From Caulochytrium protostelioides (taxonomy: Eukaryota > Chytridiomycota > Caulochytriomycetes > Caulochytriales > Caulochytriaceae): a DNA stretch of 64,000 nucleotides. Location: positions 1 through 64,000 of the forward strand of contig ML014205.1 of assembly GCA_003615045.1 (NCBI GenBank), in the 5' to 3' direction. The notes below the pieces were generated by a model. The model saw only the letters and a program-made list of their open reading frames with translations. It was not told the origin of the DNA and did not search any database. This document shows, one piece after another, positions 1 to 10,562 of the stretch; position 1 is the first letter of the stretch, and each line of letters starts with the position of its first letter. The position numbers were made by a program, and so were the translations under genes.

Positions 1-227
1 AAGGGAAATTTACTAGGGCACTATACGGCTAGCGTCTGCATCATATCTGGTATCTGGCGCATGTAATGCTGGGAAAGCTCAATCAATGGCCTCTCGATTT
101 CGCTCAACGCGTGGCTGCATTCTACAGCCTCGTGTCGACTTGGGTCAATGGGCTGAGTGAGACGGCTTTAGATCGGTTGAACCACCAGCATCGAGGTGGG
201 AGGGGGCTTGTTAAGCGGCTGCTTTGC
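1..227. other. Left-edge segment, no gene assigned
   Basis: A plus-strand open frame begins at ATG 66 and runs through this segment into the Fanzor-like remnant that starts at about 228. Its conceptual product matches no family I recognise, and an in-frame stop lies just upstream at 30-32. The other three copies of the remnant sit just downstream of, or a short distance past, a plus-strand gene end. This segment could therefore be the 3' part of a gene that starts before the window, but nothing in the sequence shows it. Confidence 0.3.
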
Positions 228-655
228 AGGCCCACCCTCCATTCATGCACACCATGCCCTCCGGGGTCCCCCACAGAGGCAGTAGTGCATTCCGTTCGTC
301 GGTCGGATGAGCTTGCCGACCACGGGCCGCCGCGGATCTTGCCCGGGGTTGCAGCACCACGCTATCGGTCTGTCGGGTCATGCCAGACGACGTCGGATGG
401 TCAACGCGGCATGGAGACCGCGGTTCACCAACTTGCCGTTCATGGCTTCTGGCGCCGGCGTTGACCGAGGTTCAGGACCACATTCATCTGGGCCTACACC
501 CGGGTGCTGCAGACCGGGTTGACCGGCGTCGGCGCGGTCGGTTGGGCACCCGCCCGGGTCCTGCAGACCGGGTTGACCCGCGTCGGCGCCGTCGGGGGAG
601 CGCCCGACCGGGTCTTGCGGACCGCTCGCAGCTCGAGTCGCAGCAGGTGAAATGT
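228..655 (-). mobile_element. Fanzor/TnpB-like element remnant, copy A
   Basis: This is a 3'-terminal fragment of a Fanzor (eukaryotic TnpB-type, RNA-guided nuclease) element. It starts at the shared terminal motif AGGCCC (228) and is closely similar to copy B over the region 245-530. The minus-strand frame ending at 378-380 reads NGKLVNRGLHAALTI, the counterpart of the RuvC-III motif NHDLNAALNI in copy C. The catalytic Asp codon is GGT (Gly) here (417-419). Upstream in the element's orientation only a 54-bp minisatellite and a segment shared with copy D (about 616-655) remain. No RuvC-I or RuvC-II region is present, so it cannot encode a nuclease. The family assignment rests on motif reading only. 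Confidence 0.6.
501..640. repeat. 54-bp minisatellite inside Fanzor-like copy A
   Basis: Two full units (501-554, 555-608) and a partial third (from 609) each begin CGGGTsyTGC and contain GACCGGGTTGACC or a close variant. The same unit occurs once in copies B and C and in degenerate, interrupted form in copy D (about 63280-63420). Copy number therefore differs between family members. Confidence 0.7.
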
Positions 656-1312
656 GGCGGGGAATGGCGCATCTAGCCAGACGTCTCCCCCGCGCTCCGA
701 AGCGTTTCAGCGGCCATGCCGTTCGGCCGACGTTTGAAGGTAAAAGTCAGCATGCTCGCCAGGGGCGAGCCCCTAAACCTTGATTATCAACATTTCTACT
801 CTCCCAATATCATTTCATCAGCAGGACAACGATTCATTGCCAAGCCACGCCGCAGTGACGGTAACACGGCGACACACAGGCTGCGCCACAGTGCCACACT
901 CCGCTTCCTGTGAGCGCTTTTATGTGCCATGCGCTTTAGTGAGCACGTATGTTCTATAAAAAAAAATAGTGCTCGCGATCGTCATCCCGGAAAGCATACA
1001 CTTTCACGACGCCGCCTCGCAGTCATGTGGGTTCATGATAGAAAGGATTCTTAATAAGGCTCGGCTTCCGGCTTTCCGTGTTTCTACTTGCCTCCCTACT
1101 GTCCTTCTACCCTCCTGAGGGCCGTCGCGGCCGCTTAATTTTCCGCTACGTATTGTTGCTGCTCCCGCCGACTATTGATTTGCTCCCTCTAATATTACCC
1201 ATTACGGCACGACTGGCCGGGTCCACTCAGGTCCACTCAGGTCTGCTAGAGTCCATTCAGGTCCGTTCAGGTCCACGTCACTGACCAGGGGCACACGGCT
1301 CAACGCGTCACC
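656..1312. other. Intergenic region upstream of the AIR-like gene
   Basis: No coding region is recognised. The segment is more AT-rich than the genes and has a short A-run at about 960. It holds a 10-bp tandem repeat next to the downstream start codon, listed separately. It probably contains the promoter and 5' UTR of the plus-strand gene at 1313. Confidence 0.5.
1221..1276. repeat. 10-bp tandem repeat GTCCACTCAG, about 5.5 units
   Basis: Units start at 1221, 1231, 1241 (degenerate), 1251, 1261 and 1271, with one- to few-base variation. The array ends about 35 bp before the ATG at 1313, so it lies in the likely 5' UTR or core promoter. Confidence 0.85.
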
Positions 1313-3571
1313 ATGGCCTGGAACGATGACGATGTCGACGACGACATGTATAGGGACCTTGACTCGGGCCCGGACAACTCACTCGACAGTGATGAAGAGG
1401 CCACACGCGACATCCTCATTTCTCATCTCCAGTATCAACCAATGACTTTGGAAGCTGCGAGCGTGGCCAGCAAGAGAATTCCGGCGGTCCATGGATCTCA
1501 ATCTTCTCTGAAGAAGACAAGCGCCATTGCGGCGTCAGCTAAGCGGTTGACTCATAATGCCAAGCTCAACGCCCAAGACCCGTCTTCCACGTCTGCTCGT
1601 GTCGCGCACGAGAAATTACGAGATGTCCAAAACGAGAGAGATCCCGCTGCCTTGATTATGTCACGAGGCTTGGGCATCAATGACCACAGCGACCACAGCG
1701 ACCACAGCGACCACAGCGACCACAGCGACCAGGTGGCTTTCGGTCCAACAACGATATCCATGTCCACTGAGGCACCCGCGGTACAGGACCGTCAGATACG
1801 GTCTGCGGGACCCCTCATCTCCGAGACTCGGCCTCCGCATCGCACCGACGCGGCGGACCCGTCGGACGTCATTTCGCTCTCGAGTCCGTCCGGCACGATG
1901 TCACTCTCCAGCCTAAGCAGCCATACGGATGGTGATGACGGCGACGATGATGCCGATGCCAAAGATAGTCGATATCATGCCGTCTCCACCACTTCTGCAG
2001 CGAGTGGGGTTGATGCCCCCTCTTTGTTCCGAGGACACAAGCGACGCGCTCCTGATAGCGATAGCAGTGATGAAAGCGACGCAATCGCATTGGTGACGGG
2101 TTCTCAATGCAAGGTCGACGTCTCCGCGGAATCCATCGATCCCGCCATACCCGAGCCTCACAGTGCCGGCGAGGCGCACCGTCACACGGTATCTTCGACA
2201 CCTTCTGCCGCTAACGTCCATGATGTGGATACCCCAGCCACCGCCGAGGGCGGTGCAGTCGCAGCAGACAGCATGGATCATCCGGGCGGAGCTCGCCGTC
2301 TTGACGTCCACCCGTCGTTGGCCATACCAGAAGCACAAGAGCTATCGTCTTCGGCCTCCTCGCCTCGCCGCTCCTCTCATCTCCATCAGGCCATGGTGAT
2401 TTCGGCATCGGCACTGATGGACTCGGTGGGCGATCCTGAACCGGCGCATCAAGCGGCCGGCGGCCAAGAAAATGCAACGTCATTTGAACAGACGATTGAA
2501 CGCCAGTTACAGGCCCAAGCGGGTCGTGGCCCACGAGGCCCGGCGCGCTACTTTGCGGAGCAGCAGATATGCCAAGTTTGCCGCCAATCGGGTCACATCA
2601 CACGGCACTGCCCGACGAAAGAAAGCATGTGCCACGTCTGTCGCGCGGACCATATGCCCATTACCTGTAAGCTCGCTGATATGTGTTTCCGCTGCGGCAT
2701 GCTGGGCCATTTGAGCTACAAATGCCCGCTCCCCGTCGTCCCGCGCTACTGCGATTACTGCACCAGCAACAAACATATGACGATTGCATGCCCCTACGCG
2801 TTTCGCCAGTATGTCCTGAAGCCCCCTGCGACCCGAGAAAACCTCCGTGTCAATCGTTTCTGTTATGTTTGTGCCGAACAAAACACGCATTGGGGCGATG
2901 TGTGCCCGAAATCTCGTGGCGAGCCACGGCGCTCGGCGTTCAACGCGGATCCCCCGCGCAAGGGGTGGACGGTCATCGATCACATTGCCCCGCCATCGCG
3001 ACCGCCGGTGTCCTTCGTGTCGACGCCCCTTCGTCCTGGTGGTCCCGCGGTAGCAGACAGCGATGCAGAGAATGCAGCCGGAAGCGATGCGGCGAGCGAT
3101 GCGGCGAGCGATACCGCGAGCGATGTCGCCTCCCTGACCCATGAAGAGGCGAGCCGAGCGTTTTATACGTCAAAGGGTCGTTTTGACGATGCCCCCGATG
3201 GCATGGCGCGCGACAGAGCCTCACATCCCTCCATCACGCATCGGATCGGTAGTGTGGTGAGTATTTCGTCGGAATCAGAGGGGTCTGACAGCGGTGCGCC
3301 GGGACCCGCCACTGCCATCGCCAATGGTGTCCGCACCGGCAACGGCAACGCCACCGATGACGACGACGCTGCGTATAATCGTATCCTCTCAGGGTCTCAG
3401 AAGCGGTCGTTCGGAGGCCGCAGCGGCCGCGCCAGTGCTGGAGCGCGATTAGGAATGCCCAGCCGCGGCCAGGGTCGCGGCCGCGGGCGTGGCCGCGGCC
3501 GCGGCCGCAGTTCCGGTCACAGTAACGGTTACGGCGGTGGTGACGGGATTCCAAGCCGTGAACTCCGCTAG
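1313..3571 (+). CDS. AIR1: AIR1/AIR2-type CCHC zinc-knuckle protein (TRAMP complex RNA-binding subunit)
   Basis: The 752-residue protein has five consecutive zinc knuckles at about residues 420-540: CQVCRQSGHITRHC, CHVCRADHMPITC, CFRCGMLGHLSYKC, CDYCTSNKHMTIAC and CYVCAEQNTHWGDVC. The second has one residue fewer before the His. Five clustered CCHC knuckles followed by an Arg/Gly-rich tail are typical of Air1/Air2 and ZCCHC7. These bridge a Trf4/5 poly(A) polymerase and Mtr4 helicase in nuclear RNA surveillance. The first 400 residues are acidic, Ser-rich and low in complexity, including a (DHS)5 run from a 9-bp repeat. The C-terminus has an alternating RG run (about 725-738). It is about twice the size of yeast Air2 because of the flanking disordered regions. 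The start is the first ATG (context accATGg), in a single exon. The family is secure; the exact orthologue is less so. Confidence 0.85.
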   Translation: MAWNDDDVDDDMYRDLDSGPDNSLDSDEEATRDILISHLQYQPMTLEAASVASKRIPAVHGSQSSLKKTSAIAASAKRLTHNAKLNAQDPSSTSARVAHEKLRDVQNERDPAALIMSRGLGINDHSDHSDHSDHSDHSDQVAFGPTTISMSTEAPAVQDRQIRSAGPLISETRPPHRTDAADPSDVISLSSPSGTMSLSSLSSHTDGDDGDDDADAKDSRYHAVSTTSAASGVDAPSLFRGHKRRAPDSDSSDESDAIALVTGSQCKVDVSAESIDPAIPEPHSAGEAHRHTVSSTPSAANVHDVDTPATAEGGAVAADSMDHPGGARRLDVHPSLAIPEAQELSSSASSPRRSSHLHQAMVISASALMDSVGDPEPAHQAAGGQENATSFEQTIERQLQAQAGRGPRGPARYFAEQQICQVCRQSGHITRHCPTKESMCHVCRADHMPITCKLADMCFRCGMLGHLSYKCPLPVVPRYCDYCTSNKHMTIACPYAFRQYVLKPPATRENLRVNRFCYVCAEQNTHWGDVCPKSRGEPRRSAFNADPPRKGWTVIDHIAPPSRPPVSFVSTPLRPGGPAVADSDAENAAGSDAASDAASDTASDVASLTHEEASRAFYTSKGRFDDAPDGMARDRASHPSITHRIGSVVSISSESEGSDSGAPGPATAIANGVRTGNGNATDDDDAAYNRILSGSQKRSFGGRSGRASAGARLGMPSRGQGRGRGRGRGRGRSSGHSNGYGGGDGIPSRELR
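1682..1731. repeat. 9-bp coding repeat GACCACAGC x5
   Basis: Five perfect 9-bp units encode Asp-His-Ser five times in the disordered N-terminal part of the AIR-like protein. The repeat is a multiple of three, so unit gain or loss keeps the frame. Confidence 0.9.
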
Positions 3572-4291
3572 GCCGTTGCTGCGCCACGGGCGGCGTCGCA
3601 GCATGCTTGGCGGGAAAATCTCGCGACCATTACCGTAGTCGCGCGTGGAAGCCATGTGCCCCGTTGTATAGCAGCCAATTGAGGAATACCGATCATCGGT
3701 GACGCAGGGTCGCCTGCGGGCGACGTTGAGGGAACGCGGGGGTGAACAGCGGATGCGGAGTATGACTCACGTGGCTTGGCGGAGTGTTCCGCGCCGGTGG
3801 CGGACGGGGTCGTGCCGCCCGGTGGATGCGCCGACCCCGCTGCGGCTGCAAAACGACCACACCGTGGGGGGCGGCGGCGCGGCCCCAGGGGCCTCGTCGT
3901 CGAAGCACCGGTCTAGATGTCGTCCAAGCACCGGTCTAGATGTCCTCGGCTCCCGGCCTCCAGCGATGCGGTCGGCCACAGTGCCATCATGACCCGGACG
4001 AGGATGGCGCTCAGGATGACGCTGTCACGTGACACGACGCGCGGGTCGCGGTCACGTGCAAGGGGATAGCCTGGTGGTCGGGTGGGTCGAGCATGATGCC
4101 CGCTTTGGAGGCTTCCGGGACTCGTTGACCAGCACATCGTACCGCAGCGCTTGCCGCTGGCCCTTTTTTTCTCTGACCCGCGTGCTGTGCTTCAGCGTGT
4201 GTCCGAGCGACCGAGCGACCGAGCGGTCCACTGAACGGCGGACTCGTACGGCCGACCCATACGGTTTCAAACCGTCCCTTCCGTTGTCCGG
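3572..4291. other. Intergenic region between AIR-like and ZW10 genes
   Basis: No gene is recognised in these 720 bp. It contains a 19-bp direct repeat (3903-3921 and 3926-3944) with a 4-bp spacer. A short GAGCGACC-type repeat at about 4202-4230 lies upstream of the ZW10 start. It likely carries the AIR 3' UTR and the ZW10 promoter. Confidence 0.5.
3903..3944. repeat. 19-bp direct repeat AAGCACCGGTCTAGATGTC, two copies
   Basis: There are two perfect copies separated by GTCC. It lies in the intergenic region and its function is unknown. Confidence 0.9.
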
Positions 4292-7200
4292 ATGGCCGGG
4301 CTAACTGGGGCCACCCGCGGTGGCGAGCCTCCCCTGATCCGGGACCCCGCCATGCATCTGGCGCGCATCCAAAAGCAGCTTGTGCATGCTGTGACCACCG
4401 AGTATGAAGAGTTAGGATCGTGCTCGCATGGGCCGCTTGATCTGCTGGAGGATCTGGCGGCGCTAGAGGCGGTGGCCCCCGATGTGCCCGATGCGCCGCA
4501 AGATTTTGGCGCACAGCTTGAGTTGATCGTCGTTCTGACCAGTGTAAGTGACGGCGACAGCGCTAGAGTGGACCCCGTCCTTTGGGCAGCAACAATAAAA
4601 TAAATTGAAGCATCAAGACCGGGACCCCTAACGAGCTCTTTGCGGTTGGTTCGCTTTCGTCGACTCACCCTGGTCCCGCTTTCATAAACGCTTTGCATCA
4701 TGATGAACAGATCTATACGGGGCTTCAAAACTTTCATCAGCTTATGGATGATGGTGAGTTTATGGTGGCGGCCATGTCGATCGGCAGCATGGCGGCTCAG
4801 CTGCAAACGGCGGCGGCTCAAGTCTCCATACTGGCGCCGACGCCAGCATGGCATCACGCCTCGCCGTGGAAGCACGTGATCCGCCTTCTCCAAAATGCTA
4901 TGTCGGAAGGCCGCGCGGCGCTCCGACAATGTGTCAGCGAGGTATCCGCGGCCGCGTGTCATTTTGGCCATGACCGCGAGGGCCGGCCGGAATGGACCGT
5001 CACCCATCGGACCAGCACCGTCCGGCAACGATACGCCGAGACCCTGACCACCGGGGTCGATCTGCTCGCTGCCCACGATGCCATCGGTACGTTGCCATCC
5101 TTTCTCCACTATACCACGGCCCGCGTGATTGCCGATTTTGTGCAGCCGGTGCTAGCCATACCCGGTCTGCGCTTGCATATCCACCGGACCAAGCACGCGA
5201 TGGCCTTGCGTTGGGTATTGCCACCGACGGTCGGTTCGGGCGCCTCCGGCGGCGGCGGCGGCGGCGCAGGCGCGCGAGCGACGGCATTCTCGGCGGCAGG
5301 TCGGGCCGACCCCCGCCCTCTTGAAAGCAGCGTGATGCGGCTCGATCCTCTATTTGAGTTTCTGCTCCACTGGCTAGCGCCGCCGTCGGTCAGCGACTTT
5401 CGATACTTACCCTCGCGGCCACGCTGGCTGCGAGGCGTATGCCTGGTCGATCCTCCGGAGACCGATTCCGGGGCGACGACGGCCGCTCCGGCGTTGGCTA
5501 CCGCCACCGCTACCGCCACCGCCACCGTCGACCCGGCCCTTCTCGCGGGTCAGGGCCACGTGGCAGCCGGCGTCGAAGACCAGGAATGTCGCGAGCGGCT
5601 CGAGCCGGATGCGCATACGTGGCTCACGGTGTTCGGGACCGCCTGGGCCGCGCCCTTCTATGATGCCTTCATGCAGGGCATGGTTCTGCCGCTGCTCCCC
5701 ACGGACCCCGTCCAGCTCCCGCGGTTTGTCGCTGACGTCGAGTCACTGCTGCGCTTCGAGACGAATCTTCAGCGGGTCGGCCTGCTGCCGTGCGCGGAGC
5801 CAGCGGAGCGGCGTGACGCGTCACGTGTTCCAGACGCGTGGGCCCGCGGTGTCGGGGATGGCCATCGCGCGCCGTACTTCTCGCCCACGCCGCGCTCGTC
5901 GCCACGTGCGTCAAGTGCGCCGCACGCATCCCGCCATCCCCCGGCCGGCCCGCAGGGGGATCCGTCAGTGGAGCCGGGCTCGGCGTGGCATGGCCCATTT
6001 GCGGCGTTTCGCCATCATTTGTTCGCGCACGTGACCACGAAGCGGCGCCAAAGTCTGCTGGATGCGGTGCATGTGCTGCTCCAGTCGGATCCAGGCAATG
6101 TCGTGGCCGTGCTGCCCGCCACGGAGCGCAACGGCCTGGCCGTCATGACGGGGGCCGATGGCGGCAAAGGCGACTCTGCCCGGCCCGGCGACGCGAGCCA
6201 TGTGCTGGGCGAGCGCCGCCCTGAAGGTTCCTCCCCGCGAGCGGATTCCTCGACTGGAGTCACGTCGGGCCGGGTCGAGCCAACGGACTCCAAAGCCGCG
6301 GGTCTTGAGCCGGCAAGCAACCAGCCATGCGGCACCGAGCCAACGGGCACTGAACATCAGCGTAGCCAGAAGCCGGGCTACGGTGCCTGGTCAGGTCGAG
6401 GTGGGAAAGGCGGGAAAGGTCACCACGCCCTGCATGCACACGGCATGGATGCCCGCCCGCTGCTTCAAGTCGAAACGTGCAAGATCAGCACCAGCGTCCA
6501 GCTCTTTGTGGAGTTTTTGTATCAGATGCACCACGAAGCCGAGTCGCTGCATACGCAGGGCGAGTCCGAGAGCGCTGTCGATATGATCCGCGCTGTCCAG
6601 GACGGCCTCAACTATTTTATCACCACCTCAGTGCAGGACCGCCGCCATGTCAGTGAGCGCCACACCAGTCCGCAGCGTCTTGCCGCGGCTGCCTTGCTCC
6701 GGAACGACAGCCGCTACATCGCGCAGCACCTCACCACGCTCGGGTACCAGCTCAATCACGTGCTCCAGCCCAAACCGGCTCACGGCACTACGCCGCTCAC
6801 GCCGGGCGACAAGGCGCATGGACCCGCCGTGGCACGGCTCCCGTCGTTTCTTCCCGAACTGACTCAGCTGACGCAGCGCGGCGAAGCGGCCTGGCAAGCG
6901 GCCTGGCAGGCCCAGCGGGATGTGCTGGCACGGTGCCTGACGGAGTCCGACCGGGACGCCGGTGACCGCGCGGACCGCGGCCGCGGCGAGGCTGACGGTG
7001 GTGGGGATACCGCCGCAGCCGCAGCCGCCGCCTCAGCTGCCGACGCTGACGCCGACGCCGACGCTGACGCGCTGGCTCAGGCGCTCCGTGCGTGCCGACG
7101 CGACGTCGCGGCGCTCCAGCTCGATGCGCGCCTGCGCAAGGCACGGCAGCAGCTGGTTGATGCGTGCGAGACGGTGCGCGGCCTGCTCCCGCCTGATGTC

Positions 7201-7608
7201 TACGTGGCCGTCGCGGGACAGTGGGCCGGCGCGGTGCTGCGACCCCTCGCGTCGGCGCTCCGAGCGGCTCAGCTGTCGGGCGCTCCGCGAAGCGTCGGCG
7301 GCGCCTCGGCCTCGGCGACGGGCCCCAGCTCGGCCGCGGCCACCGCTACCGAGGCGTCCCCGGCGGATTCCGTGACGCTCGACACGGTCCGGTTCTTTCT
7401 GGAGCCCTGGGTCGACGTCGTACAGGGGCTCCTGCGGCCAGGTTCCGCCGCGCCGGCGCCGCTGCCGCGTGCGACCTGGTCGGGAGGCGCCGGTCGCGGC
7501 GACGCGCCACCCAGCGCGGCGGTCCAGCCGTCCGTCTATCCGCCGTCTCGCTATGTGCCGCACTGGGACGACTTTGTGCAGGCGCTTGCTCGGATCGCGC
7601 CGCCGTGA
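4292..7608 (+). CDS. ZW10: ZW10/Dsl1-family tethering and kinetochore protein
   Basis: The model is join(4292..4543, 4711..7608), giving about 1049 residues. The 167-bp intron has donor GTAAGT and acceptor CAG in phase 0; without it the N-terminus would be lost. ZW10 works in the NRZ/Dsl1 complex that tethers COPI vesicles at the ER, and in animals also in the RZZ kinetochore complex. The ZW10 signature is clearest in the C-terminal third: a CKIS segment with a long helix, then LRNDSRYIAQHLTTLGYQL, a helix rich in Gln/Trp, RGLLPPDVYVAVAGQW and the terminal YVPHWDDFVQAL. These match the order seen in metazoan and plant ZW10. The middle (about residues 410-640 and 790-810) is enlarged by low-complexity inserts. 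The same window carries gamma-COP, a component of the coat whose vesicles this complex receives; they are not adjacent. The family call is good, and the exon boundaries are inferred. Confidence 0.78.
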
Positions 7609-8005
7609 AAACTCGGAGTAAGCCGCATCACCCATCTAGCAAACCGGCGGTGGCGGCAGCGGCGGCGATCGCGTGGCGGCTCCCGGCGGCCCCCGCTAGC
7701 CGTTTCATTCGCCGCCCGCTGGCTTGCCGTCCCACGATGCCCCGATCCCCCGATCGACTCATCCATATCCCTCCGCCCCCTCGGGTCCTCGCGACCGCTT
7801 GGCCTTGCGCGGGTCTCTCACCCGTCGTTAAGCATCAAGATGTGGCACTGCAGCCACAGACTGCAGCCACCTCTGCGATCCACGTTTCACATCGAGATGG
7901 CCCGTGCTATGATCTCCACCGCGTCGCGGTCATGGCATGAGCGGGACCTCGATTCATCGTTGCCTCTGATTCATCGATCGAGAGGTCACCGCATGAGGAG
8001 GATCG
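7609..8005. other. Intergenic region after ZW10
   Basis: These roughly 400 bp show no recognisable gene or RNA and presumably hold the ZW10 3' UTR and the promoter of the downstream plus-strand ORF. Confidence 0.5.
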
Positions 8006-9262
8006 ATGATGACAACGACAGCACGCATGCCACTTGCATTCGTCGCTGCTTCCCGCATACCGGTTTTTGGTCCACCCGTTCCCACGATTTGGGTCGAAGG
8101 CTTGCAGGCGCAGACCCGCTGCGTCGCGTTCCGCCCACCGACCGCGCTCCTTACGTGTCAGCCTGATAGCCACGCGTCGGACCCCGCGGGCGCCGCGTCC
8201 CTAGTGATGCCGGCGGCGGAGACCGGCGGGCGCGCGGGCGCCGTCTGGCCGTTTCCCCTGCCCAATGACCCGCTCAATGCCCGAGAGGCCCAGCGCGGCG
8301 ACCCGCGCGCCCCCGTCGTGCCCCCGTCGCCGCAGCGGCTCCCCTCCGCATCGGCCGCCGTGCCTGGCCTCACGACCCACACCACGGCTGATGCCGCTGC
8401 GAGCGCCACAAGCGCTCTCGATCCGTCCTGGCCGTCGCCCGCTGCCGACCGGCCGCCCGCCGCGCGACGCAGCGGGACCCTCGGCTTTTCGCTGTCGCTG
8501 GCGCGCCACGAGGCCGATGCGCAGCAGCTCGCCCGCGACGCGGCAGGCGGCCGCGCAACCGGCGGCGGCGGCATCGTCTTTCCGACCCGCGGGCTGACCG
8601 CCGCCGCTTCACCCGCCCAGATCCTGCCCGCTGGCGTCTCGGGCCGCGGGATCCCAGGCCGCGGGATCCCAGGCAGCGGCGTCGTCGGCGAGGCAGACGG
8701 CACGGCAGGGAGCACGCCGCCCCTGGTGGCGGCGCCGGGCGATCCGCTCGCGCGTGCCGCCGCCGCCGTCGCGCCCAGCCGCGGCGTCGCCCAGGCCGTG
8801 CTCGTGACCTTGGCCGCGGATGTCGCGCTGACCGTGGCCGCGGCGCCCGCCACCGCCTTCATGGATGTCGTTTGGATCCCCCAGGCGGTGCTGGTCGTGG
8901 TCGGGTGCGTGCTGCTGGTCGCCAATCTCACGTGGACGCCGGTCTGGCGTCGCGGCCGCGGCCGCGCGGGCGGCCTCGCCCAGTGCGTGGTCCCGTTGGT
9001 GCGCCGTCTCTTTGGCGCGGTCGCGGTCGCGGCGCTGCTGACGTGCGCGTTGGCCCTCGCCCGCTCCGGGGCACTCACCGGCACCGTGGTGGCCGCGCCG
9101 TCCGATCCCGCCGCCGCGGGGTGGCCGTGGTCCGGCGCCGCCGTGTATACGCTGCACCGGCTCAGCTGGGTCGTGTATGCGCATCAAGCGTATCGTTGCA
9201 TGGTGGAGACCTTCGCCGTCCGTCTTGATGCCGGCCGTCTGGACAGGCCGCCGTGGGGATGA
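8006..9262 (+). CDS. Hypothetical multi-pass membrane protein
   Basis: This 418-residue ORF starts at the first ATG of an ATGATG pair. I recognise no family. The first 260 residues are Ala/Pro/Gly-rich and low in complexity, with a repeated RGIPG element at about residues 215-230. The C-terminal 155 residues contain hydrophobic stretches likely to be four membrane segments: about 263-285 (VLVTLAADVALTVAAA), 288-310 (IPQAVLVVVGCVLLVANLTW), 333-357 (LFGAVAVAALLTCALALA) and a weaker one near 380-400. A basic loop (RRGRGRAGG) lies between segments 2 and 3, suggesting a cytosolic side. Orientation and codon use agree with its neighbours. Extreme GC content makes long spurious frames likely here, but the clean hydrophobic pattern argues that this one is real. 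Confidence 0.5.
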   Translation: MMTTTARMPLAFVAASRIPVFGPPVPTIWVEGLQAQTRCVAFRPPTALLTCQPDSHASDPAGAASLVMPAAETGGRAGAVWPFPLPNDPLNAREAQRGDPRAPVVPPSPQRLPSASAAVPGLTTHTTADAAASATSALDPSWPSPAADRPPAARRSGTLGFSLSLARHEADAQQLARDAAGGRATGGGGIVFPTRGLTAAASPAQILPAGVSGRGIPGRGIPGSGVVGEADGTAGSTPPLVAAPGDPLARAAAAVAPSRGVAQAVLVTLAADVALTVAAAPATAFMDVVWIPQAVLVVVGCVLLVANLTWTPVWRRGRGRAGGLAQCVVPLVRRLFGAVAVAALLTCALALARSGALTGTVVAAPSDPAAAGWPWSGAAVYTLHRLSWVVYAHQAYRCMVETFAVRLDAGRLDRPPWG

Positions 9263-9435
9263 CCTGCGCCGTTCGCGCGGGCCCTGACCGGCGTGGAGCC
9301 TCTCAGTGGAATCGCTGATCCGGTGTGATCCGGCCCGACCGTCTCGTTCCGAGACGATGTCTCTCCCTCCCGGCCGCGCGGGGCCCCTTCGTACGGGTCA
9401 GTTCGATGGCGCCTCATTCCCACCCAGCCCGGTGT

Positions 9436-9470
9436 GGCCAGGCCAGGCCAGGCCAAGCCAGGCCAAGCCC
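9436..9470. repeat. GGCCA-type 5-bp tandem repeat
   Basis: GGCCA alternates with AGCCA for about seven units. Its reverse complement (TGGCC/TGGCT) resembles the CTTGG/CCTGG arrays at 12424 and 12661, so the arrays form an inverted pair about 3 kb apart. Confidence 0.8.
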
Positions 9471-10092
9471 GCGCGTTGGGTCGACATGAGGGCCGTCGGT
9501 CGCACGCTTGCCGTTGATGGGATGCGCTTCTGGCGGCGGCGGTGGCGGCGTGTTGTCCAGCGCGGCCGCCGGTGGTCGGCGGTCGAGCGCGGCGGTCTTC
9601 CCGGTGGGTGAGCCGACGACGCCGGGCCGACCAGAGGACGATCGGCGTGCCCTGCCTGTCGAGCGCGCCCGCGCCGCGGACCGGGCTGTGTGCCGTGCCG
9701 TGTTGGGGGCTCATCGACCCCCCGCATCCTGCGGCGTGTTTGGGAACGCAGCGAGCCATGATGTCGCGTTATGTTGTCGCGCCTGCGCTGGCCCGACGGC
9801 CCCCGTCTCATGCCTCACCATCTCGTCGTGGGGACCTGCCGTTGTGCCGCGGCGGCGCCCGTAAGTATCATCGTCATTGCGAATCCGAGCTTCTCGGGAA
9901 CGATGGAAGCTCGCGATTCCCAGTTTTAATTTTTTTTTTCACGAACAAAACGGGGACGGGGGAGGTCTAGGCGGTCCAGGCTAGGCGGTCCAGGGGCCAT
10001 CGCTCCGCCTTGGCGCCGGCGGTCACAACCGTGAGCGGCAATGGCCATGTTTCGAGGTCCAGGCAACGGGAGGCCGCGAGAACCCATTCCGT

Positions 10093-10140
10093 GCCGCTGC
10101 CGCTGCCGCTGCCGCTGCCGCTGCCGCTACCGCTGCCGCC
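10093..10140. repeat. (CTGCCG)n microsatellite
   Basis: About eight hexamer units with one variant (CTACCG). It lies outside any supported gene. Confidence 0.9.
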
Positions 10141-10425
10141 TGAGCTCGCGCATCAGACCCGACGCCCCCCGTCCGCGCGGGTTGCGGCGTTACTGCGCCT
10201 TTTGGCGGCTTCCGCGTATGGAACGCACGTCATGGGTGCGGCCGTCGGTGGGGTCGCGCCTGAGTCCGGTGCAGGCCGCGCTTCGGGTGGCCGCGGCGAT
10301 GGCACAGGTGAGTCAGACCGTCCGCCCCCCACGATGACCCCTGCAATTCAAAGCAACCCGGCTAATTAAGAGCACGCTGGTGCGACGATGCGCGGCGAAG
10401 CGGTCGGAAGCGTTAGGAATCTGAG

Positions 10426-10500
10426 ACGATGCGATGCAAATGCGATGCATCAGCGATGCATCAGCGATGCAGATGCATTGCAAATGCGATGCGATACGAT
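10426..10500. repeat. GATGCA/GCGATGCAT degenerate repeat
   Basis: Interleaved copies of GCGATGCA(A/T) and CAGCGATGCAT over 75 bp, rich in the palindrome ATGCAT. The function is unknown. Confidence 0.8.
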
Positions 10501-10516
10501 GTGAGGCTATGGCGGC

Positions 10517-10562
10517 AATGGGCGCGATGGGCGCGATGGGCGTGATGGGCGTGATGGGCGAT
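10517..10562. repeat. 9-bp repeat GGGCGCGAT/GGGCGTGAT
   Basis: Four to five nine-base units, with the internal base switching from C to T halfway along. It directly follows the GATGCA repeat. Confidence 0.85.

Noticed and set aside
501-640. Possible CRISPR-like array in the 54-bp repeats of copy A
   Set aside because: Units are contiguous with no unique spacers, and the same units occur singly in other element copies; it is a minisatellite.
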